DNA from: Candidatus Palauibacter rhopaloidicola
GTDB lineage: Bacteria; Gemmatimonadota; Gemmatimonadetes; Palauibacterales; Palauibacteraceae
DNA: 64,000 nt
Direction of reading: 5' to 3'
Assembly (NCBI GenBank): GCA_026914155.1
Contig: JAPPGH010000010.1
Location: forward strand, 1-64,000
The notes under the pieces are model-generated. The model saw nothing but the letters and a program-made list of their open reading frames with translations, was not told the DNA's origin and made no database searches. Numbering within the stretch: position 1 is the first letter of the stretch; each line of letters opens with the position of its first letter. Positions 29,337 to 38,836 of the stretch are shown here, piece after piece. A program made the position numbers and the translations under genes.

Positions 29337-29386
29337 CTCCCGGGCCGGCCCGCGCGCAGGCGGGCCGGGACGCGACTTGATCAGGC

Positions 29387-31477
29387 CTACTCGGCCGGGG
29401 CCAGGGCCGCGCGCCGCGAGAGCTTGAGGCGGCCGCGGTCATCCACGGCGAGCAGCTTCACCTTCACCTCGTCGCCCGGGCTCACCACGTCTTCCGTCTT
29501 GGCGGTGCGGCCCTCCTCGAGCTCCGAGATGTGGCACAGGCCTTCTACGCCGGGGATGATCTCGACGAAGGCGCCGAAGTCGGTCGTGTTCTTTACGACG
29601 CCGCGGTAGATCCGCCCGACCTCCGGCTCCTGAACGATGCCTTCCACCATCTCGCGTGCATGCTGCGCGCCCGCGCCCGAAGGCGCCGCGATGGTGACCG
29701 TGCCCGAGTCGTCGATGTTGACCTCGGTGCCCGTCTCCTCCTGGATCATCCGGATCGTCTTCCCCTTCGGCCCGATGACCTCGCCGATCTTCTGCGGGTT
29801 GATCTGCAGCGTGACGATCCGCGGCGCGTGCGGCGACATCTCCTCGCGCGCCGCTTCGAGCGTTTCGTTCATCGCCGCGAGGATCCGCAGCCGGGCATCG
29901 CGCGCCCGGGCGAGGGCCTCGCGCAGCGTGTCGACCGAGAGTCCGTCGGCCTTGATGTCCATCTGGACGGCCGTGATCCCGCGCTCGGTCCCCGCGACCT
30001 TGAAGTCCATGTCGCCGAGGGCATCCTCCACGCCGAGGATGTCGGTGAGGATTTCAACCCGGTCGTCCTCCTTGATGAGCCCCATTGCGATCCCCGCGCA
30101 CGGGGCCCGCATCGGCACTCCGGCATCCATCAGGGAGAGCGATCCGCCGCAGACCGAAGCCATCGAGCTCGACCCGTTCGATTCGAGAATATCGGAGACG
30201 ACGCGGATCGTGTACGGGAAATCCTCGTACGCCGGCAGGAGCGCCTGAAGCGCGCGCTCGGCCAGCATGCCGTGTCCCGTCTCGCGGCGGCTCGTACCCC
30301 GGAACATCCGCACTTCGCCCGTCGAAAAGCCGGGGAAGTTGTAGTGGAGCATGAAGGATTTCGAGGTTTCCTCGCGCACATCGACGGAGTCGATTCGCTG
30401 CTCGTCGCGCACCGTCCCGAGCGTGGTCACCGCGAGCGCCTGCGTCTGGCCCCGGGTGAAGAGCGCCGAACCGTGCGTTCGCGGCAGGAGGCCGACCTCG
30501 CACGTGATGTCGCGGACGTCGTTCATGCCGCGGCCGTCGATCCGCTCTCCGTCTTCGAGGATGCGCCGGCGCATCGTCTCCTTCTCCAGCTTTCGCAGAG
30601 CGGCACCGACGTCGCCGCCGCAATCGGGGTGCTCCGCCTCGAGTCGCGCCGTCACCTCCGCGCGGAGGGCGGACAGGGCGCGACCGCGCTCCTCCTTGTC
30701 CGCGATCCGGAGCGCGTCCCCCACGCGCCCGGCCGCCTGGTCCGTGACCTTCGCCACGACCTCCGGATCGGGCCCGACGGGCTCGTACTCGAACGTCTCC
30801 GCGGCCCCCGCCATCCGGACCAACTCGCGCTGGAGCCCGATCAGCTCGGCGATGGCCTTCTGCCCGACCTGCATCGCCTCGAGGAATTCATCCTCGGTGG
30901 CTTCGAGACAGGCGCCTTCGACCATCACGATCGAATCCTCGGAGCCGGCGACGACGATCTCCAGGTCGCACATTTCGAGGTCGTCGAAGGTCGGGTTGAC
31001 GAGCCACTCGTCTTCGCGGCGGGCAACACGGACGCCGGCGACCGGCCCGTCCCACGGGATCGGGGACAGGAGGAGGGCCGTCGACGCCCCGAGCATGCCG
31101 ATGACGTCCGCGTCGTTCTCCTGGTCCGCGGAGATGATGAAACAGACGACCTGCGTGTCGTTCCGGTAGTCCGCGGGGAAGAGCGGCCGGAGCGGCCGGT
31201 CGATCTGCCGCGCCGAGATCGTTTCCTTCTCCCCGGGCCGGGTTTCCCGCTTGATGAACCCGCCGGGGAACTTGCCGGCGGCGTAGGTCTTCTCGCGGTA
31301 CTCGACCGTAAGGGGGAAGAAGGGGAGGTGCGTGGGCTTGCGGTCCGCCGTAGCGGTCACGAGCACTGCGGTCTCCCCGTACTGCACATAGACGGCGCCA
31401 TCGGCCTGCCGAGCCATTCTGCCCGTCTCGAGGATCAGGGGCCGTCCGTGGAATTCAGTTTCAATTCGGTGTGTCAT
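29387..31477 (-). CDS. pnp: Polyribonucleotide nucleotidyltransferase
   Basis: A 696-residue 3'-to-5' phosphorolytic exoribonuclease, a core RNA-decay enzyme. Two RNase PH domains (about 1-230 and 310-540; [15 protein letters not shown] and [18 protein letters not shown]) flank an alpha-helical linker. A KH domain ([20 protein letters not shown]) and an S1 domain ([20 protein letters not shown]) follow. ATG start. Downstream of rpsO by 240 bases, the classic rpsO-pnp order. Confidence 0.98.
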   Translation of the reverse strand: MTHRIETEFHGRPLILETGRMARQADGAVYVQYGETAVLVTATADRKPTHLPFFPLTVEYREKTYAAGKFPGGFIKRETRPGEKETISARQIDRPLRPLFPADYRNDTQVVCFIISADQENDADVIGMLGASTALLLSPIPWDGPVAGVRVARREDEWLVNPTFDDLEMCDLEIVVAGSEDSIVMVEGACLEATEDEFLEAMQVGQKAIAELIGLQRELVRMAGAAETFEYEPVGPDPEVVAKVTDQAAGRVGDALRIADKEERGRALSALRAEVTARLEAEHPDCGGDVGAALRKLEKETMRRRILEDGERIDGRGMNDVRDITCEVGLLPRTHGSALFTRGQTQALAVTTLGTVRDEQRIDSVDVREETSKSFMLHYNFPGFSTGEVRMFRGTSRRETGHGMLAERALQALLPAYEDFPYTIRVVSDILESNGSSSMASVCGGSLSLMDAGVPMRAPCAGIAMGLIKEDDRVEILTDILGVEDALGDMDFKVAGTERGITAVQMDIKADGLSVDTLREALARARDARLRILAAMNETLEAAREEMSPHAPRIVTLQINPQKIGEVIGPKGKTIRMIQEETGTEVNIDDSGTVTIAAPSGAGAQHAREMVEGIVQEPEVGRIYRGVVKNTTDFGAFVEIIPGVEGLCHISELEEGRTAKTEDVVSPGDEVKVKLLAVDDRGRLKLSRRAALAPAE

Positions 31478-31532
31478 TCTTTTTTTCTCTTCTTCTTTCG
31501 AGGTGTGGCGCTGCGGGATTCCGCGCGCCGCG

Positions 31533-31552
31533 CCGGCCTCTCACCAGGCCGG
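31533..31552. terminator. Hairpin in the rpsO-pnp spacer
   Basis: CCGGCCT and AGGCCGG (31533-31539 and 31546-31552) form a perfect 7-bp stem with a six-base loop. No U-run follows on the minus strand, so it is not a simple intrinsic terminator. In other bacteria this spacer carries an RNase processing stem that controls pnp; that role is inferred. Confidence 0.45.
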
Positions 31553-31561
31553 ACGCTCATG

Positions 31562-31587
31562 TTGTCTTTTCAACTTGTCTTTTCAAC
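31562..31587. repeat. Perfect 13-bp tandem direct repeat
   Basis: TTGTCTTTTCAAC occurs twice head-to-tail (31562-31574 and 31575-31587) in the rpsO-pnp spacer, in a locally AT-rich patch. Read on the minus strand, each unit contains TTGAAA, a -35-like hexamer. It may be a regulator site or part of a pnp promoter. Confidence 0.7.
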
Positions 31588-31717
31588 CCTGCATCAGCTT
31601 CTTCGATTCAGCACCCCGGTTGGGTGGATCCGGCGCGGTACAAGGGAAGGAAAGTCGGGGCCCGACGATGCGGGCCGGCGGAAGCGGAGGCGGAAGTCTG
31701 CGGAGCGGGGCGGCGCC

Positions 31718-31981
31718 TCAATGGCGTAGCCCAAGCTCCTCAATGACCGTGCGGTAGCGGTCGAGATCCGTCCGGCGGAGGTAGTTCAACAGTCGGCGGC
31801 GACGGCCAACCATCTTCAGGAGTCCGCGACGGCTGTGATGATCCTTGGGGTGATCCCGGAAATGCCCGGTCAACTCTTCGATGCGAGCCGTGAGCAGTGC
31901 GATCTGCACCGGAGCCGACCCCTGGTCGTTCTCGCGGCGCGAGAACTTTTCTATGATTCCCTGCTTCTCGGTTTTTTCCAC
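31718..31981 (-). CDS. rpsO: 30S ribosomal protein S15
   Basis: An 87-residue S15, which binds the central domain of 16S rRNA. The sequence is canonical: [29 protein letters not shown] and [16 protein letters not shown]. It starts at a GTG with a GAGAGA purine stretch upstream. It precedes pnp as usual; the 100-base gap upstream contains an AT-rich patch near 32065-32090 that could hold its promoter. Confidence 0.98.
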   Translation of the reverse strand: MEKTEKQGIIEKFSRRENDQGSAPVQIALLTARIEELTGHFRDHPKDHHSRRGLLKMVGRRRRLLNYLRRTDLDRYRTVIEELGLRH

Positions 31982-32081
31982 GTCTCTCTGTTATCCCTCG
32001 ATCCGCCGCCCCGCTTCAGCCCGCGGAGCGATCGGCAAGATGGCGAGCCCCGCCCTCCCGCTTCACATACAGTCCATAAAA

Positions 32082-33245
32082 CTAGAATCGACCCGTGCCC
32101 CTGTAAAGGTAAGCCTCCGGCGCTCCCATGGCGGGCGGGTTCGTCGCCGGGCAGTCGGGGCCGGCGAGGGCGGGCTCGAAGAGCACGGCGCGGGCGATGC
32201 CGCCGTCCTCCCGAACGCCGAACAGGAGGGCGTCATCTCCCGTCCCCCGCAGCGCCTCGTCGCGCCGGGTACGCGCGATGAGGGCCCCGCTGGCGGGGTC
32301 GATCACATCCAGGACGGTGTCGAGGAGCCGGTCGAGTTCGAGCGGTGACGGGGCGGTGGCGGCGCCCGCCTCCCGGTTCTCGTCGGCGACCCACGTGCCC
32401 GCCCACAGCAGGCCCCGGTCGAAACGAAGGCTGATGACGATGGAGGGAGCGGGCGACGAGACGGGCGCCCCCGGCTGCGGCGGCCCGGGGTCGAACCACT
32501 CCGGGTCTCCGACCAGGCGCGCGACCGCCTCGCTTCCGCCATTCGGATCCCACGCCTCGAACCCGTATCCCCCGGTCCGCGTCGTCCACACCCTGCCCCG
32601 CCCGTCCAGGGCGACGGGGGCGCGGAAGAAGTTCACGAGCCACGAGGCGACGGGCACGGCACCGAGGCTCGCAAGCTGGACTCCGTCCCTGCCGACGATC
32701 TCCGTCGTCGCACTCAGTCCATCTTCGACCTGGCCGAACCCCGAGACGGCGTGGCGCTCCCCGGCGGCGAGGGTCACGAAATCGAGCCCGTGGAGGCTTC
32801 GGATATCCGTGGTTTCGATCAATCCTCCATCGGGTGACACGTGCGTGATTCTGCGGTTGACGAGGTCGAGGATGCGCAGGCTGCCATCGGATCCGGGACG
32901 CATGCGGCCGGGGACGCGATACTCGCCGGGCCCGTCTCCGTTCCCCCCAAGAGTCTCCAGGAACGCGCCGTCCGAGTCGAATACGAGCAGTTTCCCCCGG
33001 TTCTCCACGCTCGCCACGATGTAGTCGCCCGCCGCAGTCCGCGTGATCTCCGGGCGGCTTCCGACCGTTCCGGGGTCGCCGGGGTCGCCGAGTCGCAGCA
33101 CTTCCCGGAGTTGAACCGTGCATTCCGCCGCTTCGTCCGCGATCGGCAGGAGCGACTGGGCAACGGCCGGTCGCGGGATTCCCGCACAGACCGCGAGGGC
33201 GATGAACCCCGGATACCGCATCGCTGCCGTCAGGCTGCCGCTCAT
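32082..33245 (-). CDS. Exported 6-bladed beta-propeller protein (NHL-like), unknown function
   Basis: A 387-residue protein with a signal peptide (RYPGFIALAVCAGIPRPAVAQ, cleavage after AVA). The rest is repeated beta-blades of the form GDYIVASVENRGKLLVFDSDGAFLETLG and DGSLRILDLVNRRITHVSPDG. These match the 6-bladed propeller proteins expanded in Gemmatimonadota. No catalytic residues are evident; probably a binding protein. The ATG overlaps the ribF stop (ATGA); a second ATG eight codons in would give a more compact signal peptide. It separates ribF from rpsO, which are neighbours in many genomes. Confidence 0.83.
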   Translation of the reverse strand: MSGSLTAAMRYPGFIALAVCAGIPRPAVAQSLLPIADEAAECTVQLREVLRLGDPGDPGTVGSRPEITRTAAGDYIVASVENRGKLLVFDSDGAFLETLGGNGDGPGEYRVPGRMRPGSDGSLRILDLVNRRITHVSPDGGLIETTDIRSLHGLDFVTLAAGERHAVSGFGQVEDGLSATTEIVGRDGVQLASLGAVPVASWLVNFFRAPVALDGRGRVWTTRTGGYGFEAWDPNGGSEAVARLVGDPEWFDPGPPQPGAPVSSPAPSIVISLRFDRGLLWAGTWVADENREAGAATAPSPLELDRLLDTVLDVIDPASGALIARTRRDEALRGTGDDALLFGVREDGGIARAVLFEPALAGPDCPATNPPAMGAPEAYLYRGTGRF

Positions 33246-34162
33246 CCGCCCTTCTCTCTGAAGTACTCGAGACCGTCCGCGAGATCCCGGCGCATCTGGG
33301 CGGCGAGATCGTCTCCCGACTCGTACGCGCGCACCTCGCGCAGCCGGTGGAGGACATCGACGATCACATCCTCCCCGTAGATGTCACGCTCGAAATTGAT
33401 GAGGAAGAGTTCGATGGCCGGCGGCGCGTCCGCAAAGGTCGGCCTGGGGCCGAGGTGCAGCAGACCATCGACCCGCTCGGGACCCAGCGTGGCGCGCACC
33501 GCGTAGATGCCTTCCGCCGGAAGGAGTTTGTCGGGAGGAGGTGGCGCGAGGTTGGCGGTCGGAAAACCGAGCGTCCTGCCCCGTCCCAGCCCCCGGATCA
33601 CGGTCCCGCGAAACGAGTACGGGCGACCGAGGCCCGCGGCGGCGCCCTCCATGTCGCCCGACGCCACCGCCCCCCGAACCCGTGTGGACGAGATGGGCGA
33701 CCCGTCCGTTTCGACGCCTCCGACGACCGAGACCTCGAACCCGTGGATTCCGCCCAGCCGTTCGAGCACGGAGACGTCGCCGGCGCGGCCGCGCCCGAAC
33801 CCGTGGTCGTACCCGATCACGACCTCCGCCGGACGGAAGCGCGGGACGACGAGGGCCTCCACGAACTCTTCAGGAGAGTAGCGGGAGAACTCGAGCGTGA
33901 AGGAGACGAACGCGGCGTAGTCAAGCCCGAGCTGGGCGAGGACTTCCTTCTTCTCGTCGGGTAGCGTGAGGAGAGGAGGGGCCGCCTCCGGACGCACGAT
34001 GCTCAGGGGGTGCGGGTCGAAGGTGAGGAGCACGGCATGGCCGTGCCGGGCGCGCGCTCGGCCCCGGACGTCGCGCAGGATCGCCTGGTGTCCCAGGTGG
34101 ACCCCATCGAAGGTCCCCATGGTGACGACGGTGTCCCGGACGTGCCGGGGGAGCCCACTCAC
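33242..34162 (-). CDS. ribF: Bifunctional riboflavin kinase / FAD synthetase
   Basis: A 306-residue enzyme that makes FMN and then FAD. The N-terminal adenylyltransferase has GTFDGVHLGHQAIL, LTFDPHPLSIV and ISSTRVRGAVASGD. The C-terminal flavokinase has GRGRTLGFPTANL and IELFLINFERDIYGE. GTG start overlapping the truB stop (GTGA). Normal length. Confidence 0.97.
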   Translation of the reverse strand: MSGLPRHVRDTVVTMGTFDGVHLGHQAILRDVRGRARARHGHAVLLTFDPHPLSIVRPEAAPPLLTLPDEKKEVLAQLGLDYAAFVSFTLEFSRYSPEEFVEALVVPRFRPAEVVIGYDHGFGRGRAGDVSVLERLGGIHGFEVSVVGGVETDGSPISSTRVRGAVASGDMEGAAAGLGRPYSFRGTVIRGLGRGRTLGFPTANLAPPPPDKLLPAEGIYAVRATLGPERVDGLLHLGPRPTFADAPPAIELFLINFERDIYGEDVIVDVLHRLREVRAYESGDDLAAQMRRDLADGLEYFREKGG

Positions 34163-35073
34163 GCGACGAACACCTTCTTCGGGTAGAGGCGGCCGTCGCG
34201 CTCCTCGGCGATGGCGAAGAGCTCGCCGGAGGCGTACAGCGCGATCCGCTTCGCCGCCGCGTCCCCGGAGTCGCGCGCGCGCCCCGGGGGGGGCCGCACA
34301 TCTCCGCGCTCCACCGACCTTCCGCACCGGATCTCATCCCGTTCCTCATCGTTCAGTTCGCGCCGCCGCACCCACGGAAGCGCGGCCACGCCCGGGCGCC
34401 AGGCGCTGGACGCCGCGGCCACGGCCTCTCGCGCCGCGTCGGGAGACGTCGCTTCGTCCACCCGGAAGGGGCCGATCGCCGTGCGGTGCAACGCGGTCAG
34501 GTGAGCCCCGGGGCCGAGGTCTCGCCCGATATCACGTGCCAGCGCACGGATGTAGGTGCCGGTGGAAACGCTCGCGCGAAAGCGAACTCGAGGGAGATCG
34601 ATGTCCATGACGGCGATCTCGTGGATCGTCACCTCGCGTGCCTCAAGTGCGGGACGCTCCCCCCGGCGGGCCAGCGCGTAGGCCCGCTCGCCGCCGGCGC
34701 GGCGCGCCGAGTAGGAGGTGGGCACCTGTGGTCCGACGCCCTCGCGAGCCGCGAAGGAAGCCCGGATCGCCCCGCCGTCCAGCTCCCGCCAACCGGCATC
34801 TTCCGACACGGTCTTTCCGGTCAGATCGTCCGTGTCCGTCTCCCGTCCCAGCATCATCGTCGCTTCGTAGCACTTCGGGAGCACGTGGTAGAGGTCGGCG
34901 AGCCGGGTGAACGACCCGACGAGCGACAGCAGGAGCCCCGTAGCGAAGGGATCGAGCGTTCCGGTGTGGCCGACCCGGCGCAACCCCAGCTTCCGCCGTA
35001 TTCGAAGGACGATGTCGTGCGACGTCGCTCCAGCCGGCTTGTCGACGAGGAGCAGACCGGCTTCAGTCGTCAC
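34159..35073 (-). CDS. truB: tRNA pseudouridine-55 synthase
   Basis: A 304-residue pseudouridine synthase acting on U55 of the tRNA T-loop. The catalytic Asp is in GHTGTLDPFATGLL; LLVDKPAGATSHD and STGTYIRALARDIGRDLG are family blocks. The C-terminal PUA-like part has KRIALYASGELFAIAEERDG. GTG start inside the end of rbfA (11-base overlap). Confidence 0.97.
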   Translation of the reverse strand: MTTEAGLLLVDKPAGATSHDIVLRIRRKLGLRRVGHTGTLDPFATGLLLSLVGSFTRLADLYHVLPKCYEATMMLGRETDTDDLTGKTVSEDAGWRELDGGAIRASFAAREGVGPQVPTSYSARRAGGERAYALARRGERPALEAREVTIHEIAVMDIDLPRVRFRASVSTGTYIRALARDIGRDLGPGAHLTALHRTAIGPFRVDEATSPDAAREAVAAASSAWRPGVAALPWVRRRELNDEERDEIRCGRSVERGDVRPPPGRARDSGDAAAKRIALYASGELFAIAEERDGRLYPKKVFVA

Positions 35074-35419
35074 GCGGCCCCGCGTCCTCGCGAGCCCGGC
35101 GCAGCAGTTCCTCGATCCGGCTTGCGTGCTCGGGCGTTTCGTCGGGCAGAAAGCGGAATTCCGGGATCTTCCGCAGCCGGAGCGACCGGCCGAGTTCCCG
35201 CCGTATGAACCCCACCGCGTGTTCCAGCCCCTCGATTCCCTCCGACACATCCTCGTCCGAACGAATGTAGACGGTCGCGAAGGAGAGATCCCGGGTGGCC
35301 CGCACGTCGGTCACCGTCACTCCGTCGAGCCGCGGGTCCTTGAGTGATCCGAGAAGGAGGCGCGTGAGCTCGCGCCGGAAGAGCTCTCCCAGCCGTTCGC
35401 TCCGGTGACGATGGGTCAC
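35063..35419 (-). CDS. rbfA: Ribosome-binding factor A
   Basis: A 118-residue KH-like factor for 30S maturation. LGELFRRELTRLLLGSLKDPRL and VTVTDVRATRDLSFATVYI are typical. GTG start with GGGGGAG just upstream. It sits between the DUF503 gene and truB, the usual infB-rbfA-truB order. Confidence 0.96.
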   Translation of the reverse strand: MTHRHRSERLGELFRRELTRLLLGSLKDPRLDGVTVTDVRATRDLSFATVYIRSDEDVSEGIEGLEHAVGFIRRELGRSLRLRKIPEFRFLPDETPEHASRIEELLRRAREDAGPRDD

Positions 35420-35447
35420 GCGCTCCCCCGCGCCGGGCCGCCGGCCT

Positions 35448-35732
35448 TCACAGGAACTCGGTCTCCGACTCGACGACGTGCGCCCTCGGATCGGATCTCA
35501 GGAAGCGGTCGACGTGTCCGAGAACGGACTCCGCGTGCCGACGTTCGCCGGATACGACGCACGCCGTGATCTCGGCCATCGCGGCCCGGTCGCGGAGGCC
35601 GGTCTCGGCCGCGGAAACCCGGAACTTCAGGATGGCGCGCTCGCGCAGGCCGCGGACCACCGAACGCTTCGCCTTGAGCGACCGGCAGCCCGGGAGGTGA
35701 AACACCCAGCGGCCCACCCCGATGACGGCCAT
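35448..35732 (-). CDS. DUF503 (YlxP-like) protein
   Basis: A 94-residue small protein with the family block CRSLKAKRSVVRGLRERAILKFRVSAAETG, then AEITACVVSGERRHAESVL. YlxP homologues sit in nusA-infB-rbfA operons, and in Bacillus a role in translation has been proposed. Function here is inferred from position. It begins 16 bases after infB. Confidence 0.92.
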   Translation of the reverse strand: MAVIGVGRWVFHLPGCRSLKAKRSVVRGLRERAILKFRVSAAETGLRDRAAMAEITACVVSGERRHAESVLGHVDRFLRSDPRAHVVESETEFL

Positions 35733-35748
35733 GATGCCCCGCGGAAGA

Positions 35749-38478
35749 TCAGCCTGCCGGTGCTCCGGAGAGGGTGCGCGCGACTTCCACCACCTCGTAG
35801 CACTCGATCACATCGCCGACCTTGATATCGTTGTAGTTCTCGATGGAGATGCCGCACTCGTACCCGTCTCTCACCTGGCGCACATCCTCCTTGAACCGCC
35901 TGAGACTGTCGATCCGGCCCTGGTAGATCTGGATCTGGTCGCGCAGGAGGCGGATGGGGAGGTTGCGCCGCATGGTGCCGGTCTGGACGTAGCAGCCCGC
36001 GATCGTCCCGGCCTTCGGGACGCGGAAGAGTTCGCGGATCTCGGCCATGCCGACCGTGACCTCACGCTGCTCGGGCGCCAGCAGACCTTCGAGCGCGAGA
36101 CGGATCTCCTCGACCGCTTCGTAGATCACGTTGTAGATCCGGATCTCGATCGACTCGCGTTCCGCGGCGGCCGCGGCCCCGGCGTCGGGCCGGACGTGGA
36201 AGCCGACGATGATCGCCTCCGAAGTCGATGCCAGAAGGATGTCCGACTCGTTGATGCCGCCCACCGCCCGGTGGATGACCTCGACCGAGACCTCGTCGGT
36301 CGACAGCCGCTCGAGGCTGTCGGAGAGCGCCTGGACCGAGCCGTCCGTGTCGCCCTTGATGACGACGTTCAGACGCGCGCCCTCGCCCGCCTTGACCGCG
36401 GCGAAGACATCCTCGAGCCGCGTCCCGGTCGCCCGGCGGCGGATGTCCTTCTCCCGCTCCAGTTGCTGGCGCCGCGAGACGATCTCGCGGACCCGCGCCG
36501 CGGAGAGGACCACGAGGGAGTCGCCCGCCTGCGGCACCCCTTCGATCCCGAGCACCCGCACGGGGATCCCCGGACCGGCGCTCGTGACCTTTCGGCCGCG
36601 CTCATCGAGGAGTGCGCGAACCCGCCCGCCATGGAGTCCGCAGACAAAATCGGCGCCGATCTCCAGCGTGCCCCGCTCCACGAGCACGGTCGCCACCGGA
36701 CCCATGCCGCGGTCCAGCTGAGCCTCGACGACCGTCCCCCGGGCTTCTCGCTCCGGGTTCGCCTTCAACTCGAGAATCTCCGCCTGGAGAAGGACCTTCT
36801 CGAGCAGATCGTCCAACCCCTCGCCCGTCTTCGCCGAGACATCCGCGCCGAGGATCTCGCCGCCGAAGTCCTCCAGGACCACCTCGCGGGCGAGGAGTTC
36901 CCTCTTGACCCGATCCACGTCCGCCGACGGGAGATCGACCTTGTTCACCGCGACGATAATCGGCACCGAAGCGTTCCGGGCGTGGCTGATCGCTTCGATC
37001 GTCTGCGGCATCACGGAGTCGTCGGCCGCCACGACGAGGATCACGATGTCCGTAACTTCCGCACCGCGCGCGCGCATGGCCGTGAACGCCTCGTGGCCGG
37101 GCGTGTCCAGGAAGGTGATCGTCCGGCCCTCCGAGAGAACCACGTGATAGGCGCCGATGTGCTGCGTGATACCCCCCGCCTCCCCCGCGATCACGTTCGT
37201 GCTCCGGATACGGTCGAGCAGCGAGGTCTTTCCGTGGTCGACGTGACCCATCACGGTCACGATCGGCGGCCGGGGCACCAGTTGGCTCTCGTCCTCGGGC
37301 TGGTCTTCGTCGTCGCTCGCGAGGTCCGCCTCGAACCCCTCCTCCCGGATCGCCGTGAAGCCGGCCTCCTCGCAGATGAGTTCGATCTGGCCGAAGTCGA
37401 GGCGCTGATTGATCGTCACCATGAGACCGAGGTTCTTGAACGCAGACGTGATGATGGCCTGCGGCGGGACCTCGATCAGATCGGCGAGTTCCGACACCGT
37501 GAGGAACTCGTTAACCCGAACCGTCGCCTTCTCCGTGCGCTGTTCGAGTTCGCGCTGCTCGCGCTCCGCCTCGCGCTGCTGTTGCTGTGTTTCCCGGCGC
37601 CGCTTCCGCGGCGAGGACTGCCCCATCGCGGCCAGCGTCTTGCGGAAATTCTGCTGGACGGCGTTCCGATCCACGCGCCGCCGCTTCTTTCCATCTCCGC
37701 CGCGAGACTTCTTGCGACCATCGACCGTGTAGCCCTCGGCCGAGATTCGCACCTTGCCGCCGGGGCCCGCCGAGGCCCTGGGGCCTGCGGGCGCCGACGG
37801 GGCGGCGGGCGACGGCATGTCACGGCGGACGGGCTTCGGCCGACGCGCGGGGCGCGCCGGCGCGGACGGCGCTTCAGCCTCCGCCGCCGGCTCCGCGGGT
37901 TCCGCTTCGGGCTCAGAGACTTCGGGCGCCGCGACCTCCGGCGCCGCGACCTCCGGCGCCGCGACTTCCGGCTCCGCGACCTCGACACCCGCTTCCGGCT
38001 CCGCCGGCCCGGTCTCCTCGGGGGCGGGGGTCTCGGCCGCCTCGGCGGGCTCCGGAGCGACTTCGGCTTCAGGCTCGAGTTCGACCTCCGCCCGGGGGGC
38101 GTCGGTGCCGGTTTCGGGCTCAACGTCGGGCTCGGCCTCGGCCGGGGATTCGACTTCAGGCACGACCGGCGTCGCGGCCTCTTCCGTCGCTTCGGGGGAG
38201 GGGCCGATCCCTTCTTCGACGTCGACGTCCGGCGTCGCGGTGGTGAGCGACGCGGGAGCGGCCCTGCGCCGGCGACGGCGTCGCCGCACGGGGGCGGCGG
38301 TGCCGGTGATCGTCTCACCACGCCGCTCGCGTTCGAGCCGCGCGTGCAGACGCGCCACGCTCGCCGAGTCCACGCTCGACATGTGGCTCCGCACGGGCAC
38401 CTCCATCTCCCGCAGCAACTGGATGAGGTGACTCGTGTCGAGTCTCAGTTCCTCTGCGACCTCGAAGACACGCTTCAT
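35749..38478 (-). CDS. infB: Translation initiation factor IF-2
   Basis: A 909-residue GTPase that brings initiator tRNA to the 30S subunit. The order is normal: short IF2-N motif (about 1-50), an Ala/Pro/Glu-rich low-complexity segment (about 60-230), a basic linker, then the G domain with GHVDHGKTSLLD, DTPGHEAF and NKVD, and domains II-IV. The low-complexity stretch contains a 15-bp tandem repeat encoding Pro-Glu-Val-Ala-Ala units. ATG start overlapping the ylxQ stop. Confidence 0.98.
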   Translation of the reverse strand: MKRVFEVAEELRLDTSHLIQLLREMEVPVRSHMSSVDSASVARLHARLERERRGETITGTAAPVRRRRRRRRAAPASLTTATPDVDVEEGIGPSPEATEEAATPVVPEVESPAEAEPDVEPETGTDAPRAEVELEPEAEVAPEPAEAAETPAPEETGPAEPEAGVEVAEPEVAAPEVAAPEVAAPEVSEPEAEPAEPAAEAEAPSAPARPARRPKPVRRDMPSPAAPSAPAGPRASAGPGGKVRISAEGYTVDGRKKSRGGDGKKRRRVDRNAVQQNFRKTLAAMGQSSPRKRRRETQQQQREAEREQRELEQRTEKATVRVNEFLTVSELADLIEVPPQAIITSAFKNLGLMVTINQRLDFGQIELICEEAGFTAIREEGFEADLASDDEDQPEDESQLVPRPPIVTVMGHVDHGKTSLLDRIRSTNVIAGEAGGITQHIGAYHVVLSEGRTITFLDTPGHEAFTAMRARGAEVTDIVILVVAADDSVMPQTIEAISHARNASVPIIVAVNKVDLPSADVDRVKRELLAREVVLEDFGGEILGADVSAKTGEGLDDLLEKVLLQAEILELKANPEREARGTVVEAQLDRGMGPVATVLVERGTLEIGADFVCGLHGGRVRALLDERGRKVTSAGPGIPVRVLGIEGVPQAGDSLVVLSAARVREIVSRRQQLEREKDIRRRATGTRLEDVFAAVKAGEGARLNVVIKGDTDGSVQALSDSLERLSTDEVSVEVIHRAVGGINESDILLASTSEAIIVGFHVRPDAGAAAAAERESIEIRIYNVIYEAVEEIRLALEGLLAPEQREVTVGMAEIRELFRVPKAGTIAGCYVQTGTMRRNLPIRLLRDQIQIYQGRIDSLRRFKEDVRQVRDGYECGISIENYNDIKVGDVIECYEVVEVARTLSGAPAG
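37925..37984. repeat. 15-bp tandem repeat inside infB
   Basis: GGCGCCGCGACCTCC is repeated three to four times (37925-37939, 37940-37954, 37955-37969 with one change, and a weaker fourth copy to 37984). It encodes Pro-Glu-Val-Ala-Ala units of the IF-2 linker and may vary in copy number between strains. Confidence 0.85.
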
Positions 38479-38813
38479 TGTCCAGGCACCTGCCCTTCCG
38501 GATCTCCCTGCGACCCGGAGCTTTCGTCACGCCGCGAAGGCGTGCGCTCCCCTTCGAGAATCCGCTGCGCCAGCGCCGAATCCGTGACGCCGACGACGGC
38601 TACATCGTTTCGTCCGAGCGCCCGTCCGAGCGCCCGGCGACTCGCCACCGTTACACGCGACGCCCGCCGCGCCTGTGGCGTGAGGCGGCTCACCGCATGC
38701 CGCGATGCGTCGCCCGCGACCACGAGCAGGGCGAGCCTTCCCCTGCGGGCCGCGATGTCCACGGCCCGGGTTCCGAGCGCGATCCGGCCCGCGCGCGTCG
38801 CGATCCCGAGCAA
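38475..38813 (-). CDS. L7Ae/L30e-family RNA-binding protein (YlxQ-like)
   Basis: A 112-residue protein that matches the YlxQ/L7Ae-like fold (LLGIATRAGRIALGTRAV, RLALLVVAGDAS, RRALGRALGRNDVAVVGVTD). In the nusA-ylxR/Q-infB operon such proteins bind RNA. The start is uncertain: TTG at 38813 is listed, but the frame continues to CTG at 38840, which would overlap the nusA stop as CTGA and add RGGGTLS before the fold. The Ser/Gly/Glu-rich C-terminal tail looks disordered. Confidence 0.83.
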   Translation of the reverse strand: MLGIATRAGRIALGTRAVDIAARRGRLALLVVAGDASRHAVSRLTPQARRASRVTVASRRALGRALGRNDVAVVGVTDSALAQRILEGERTPSRRDESSGSQGDPEGQVPGQ

Positions 38814-38836
38814 GCTCAGCGTCCCGCCGCCGCGCT

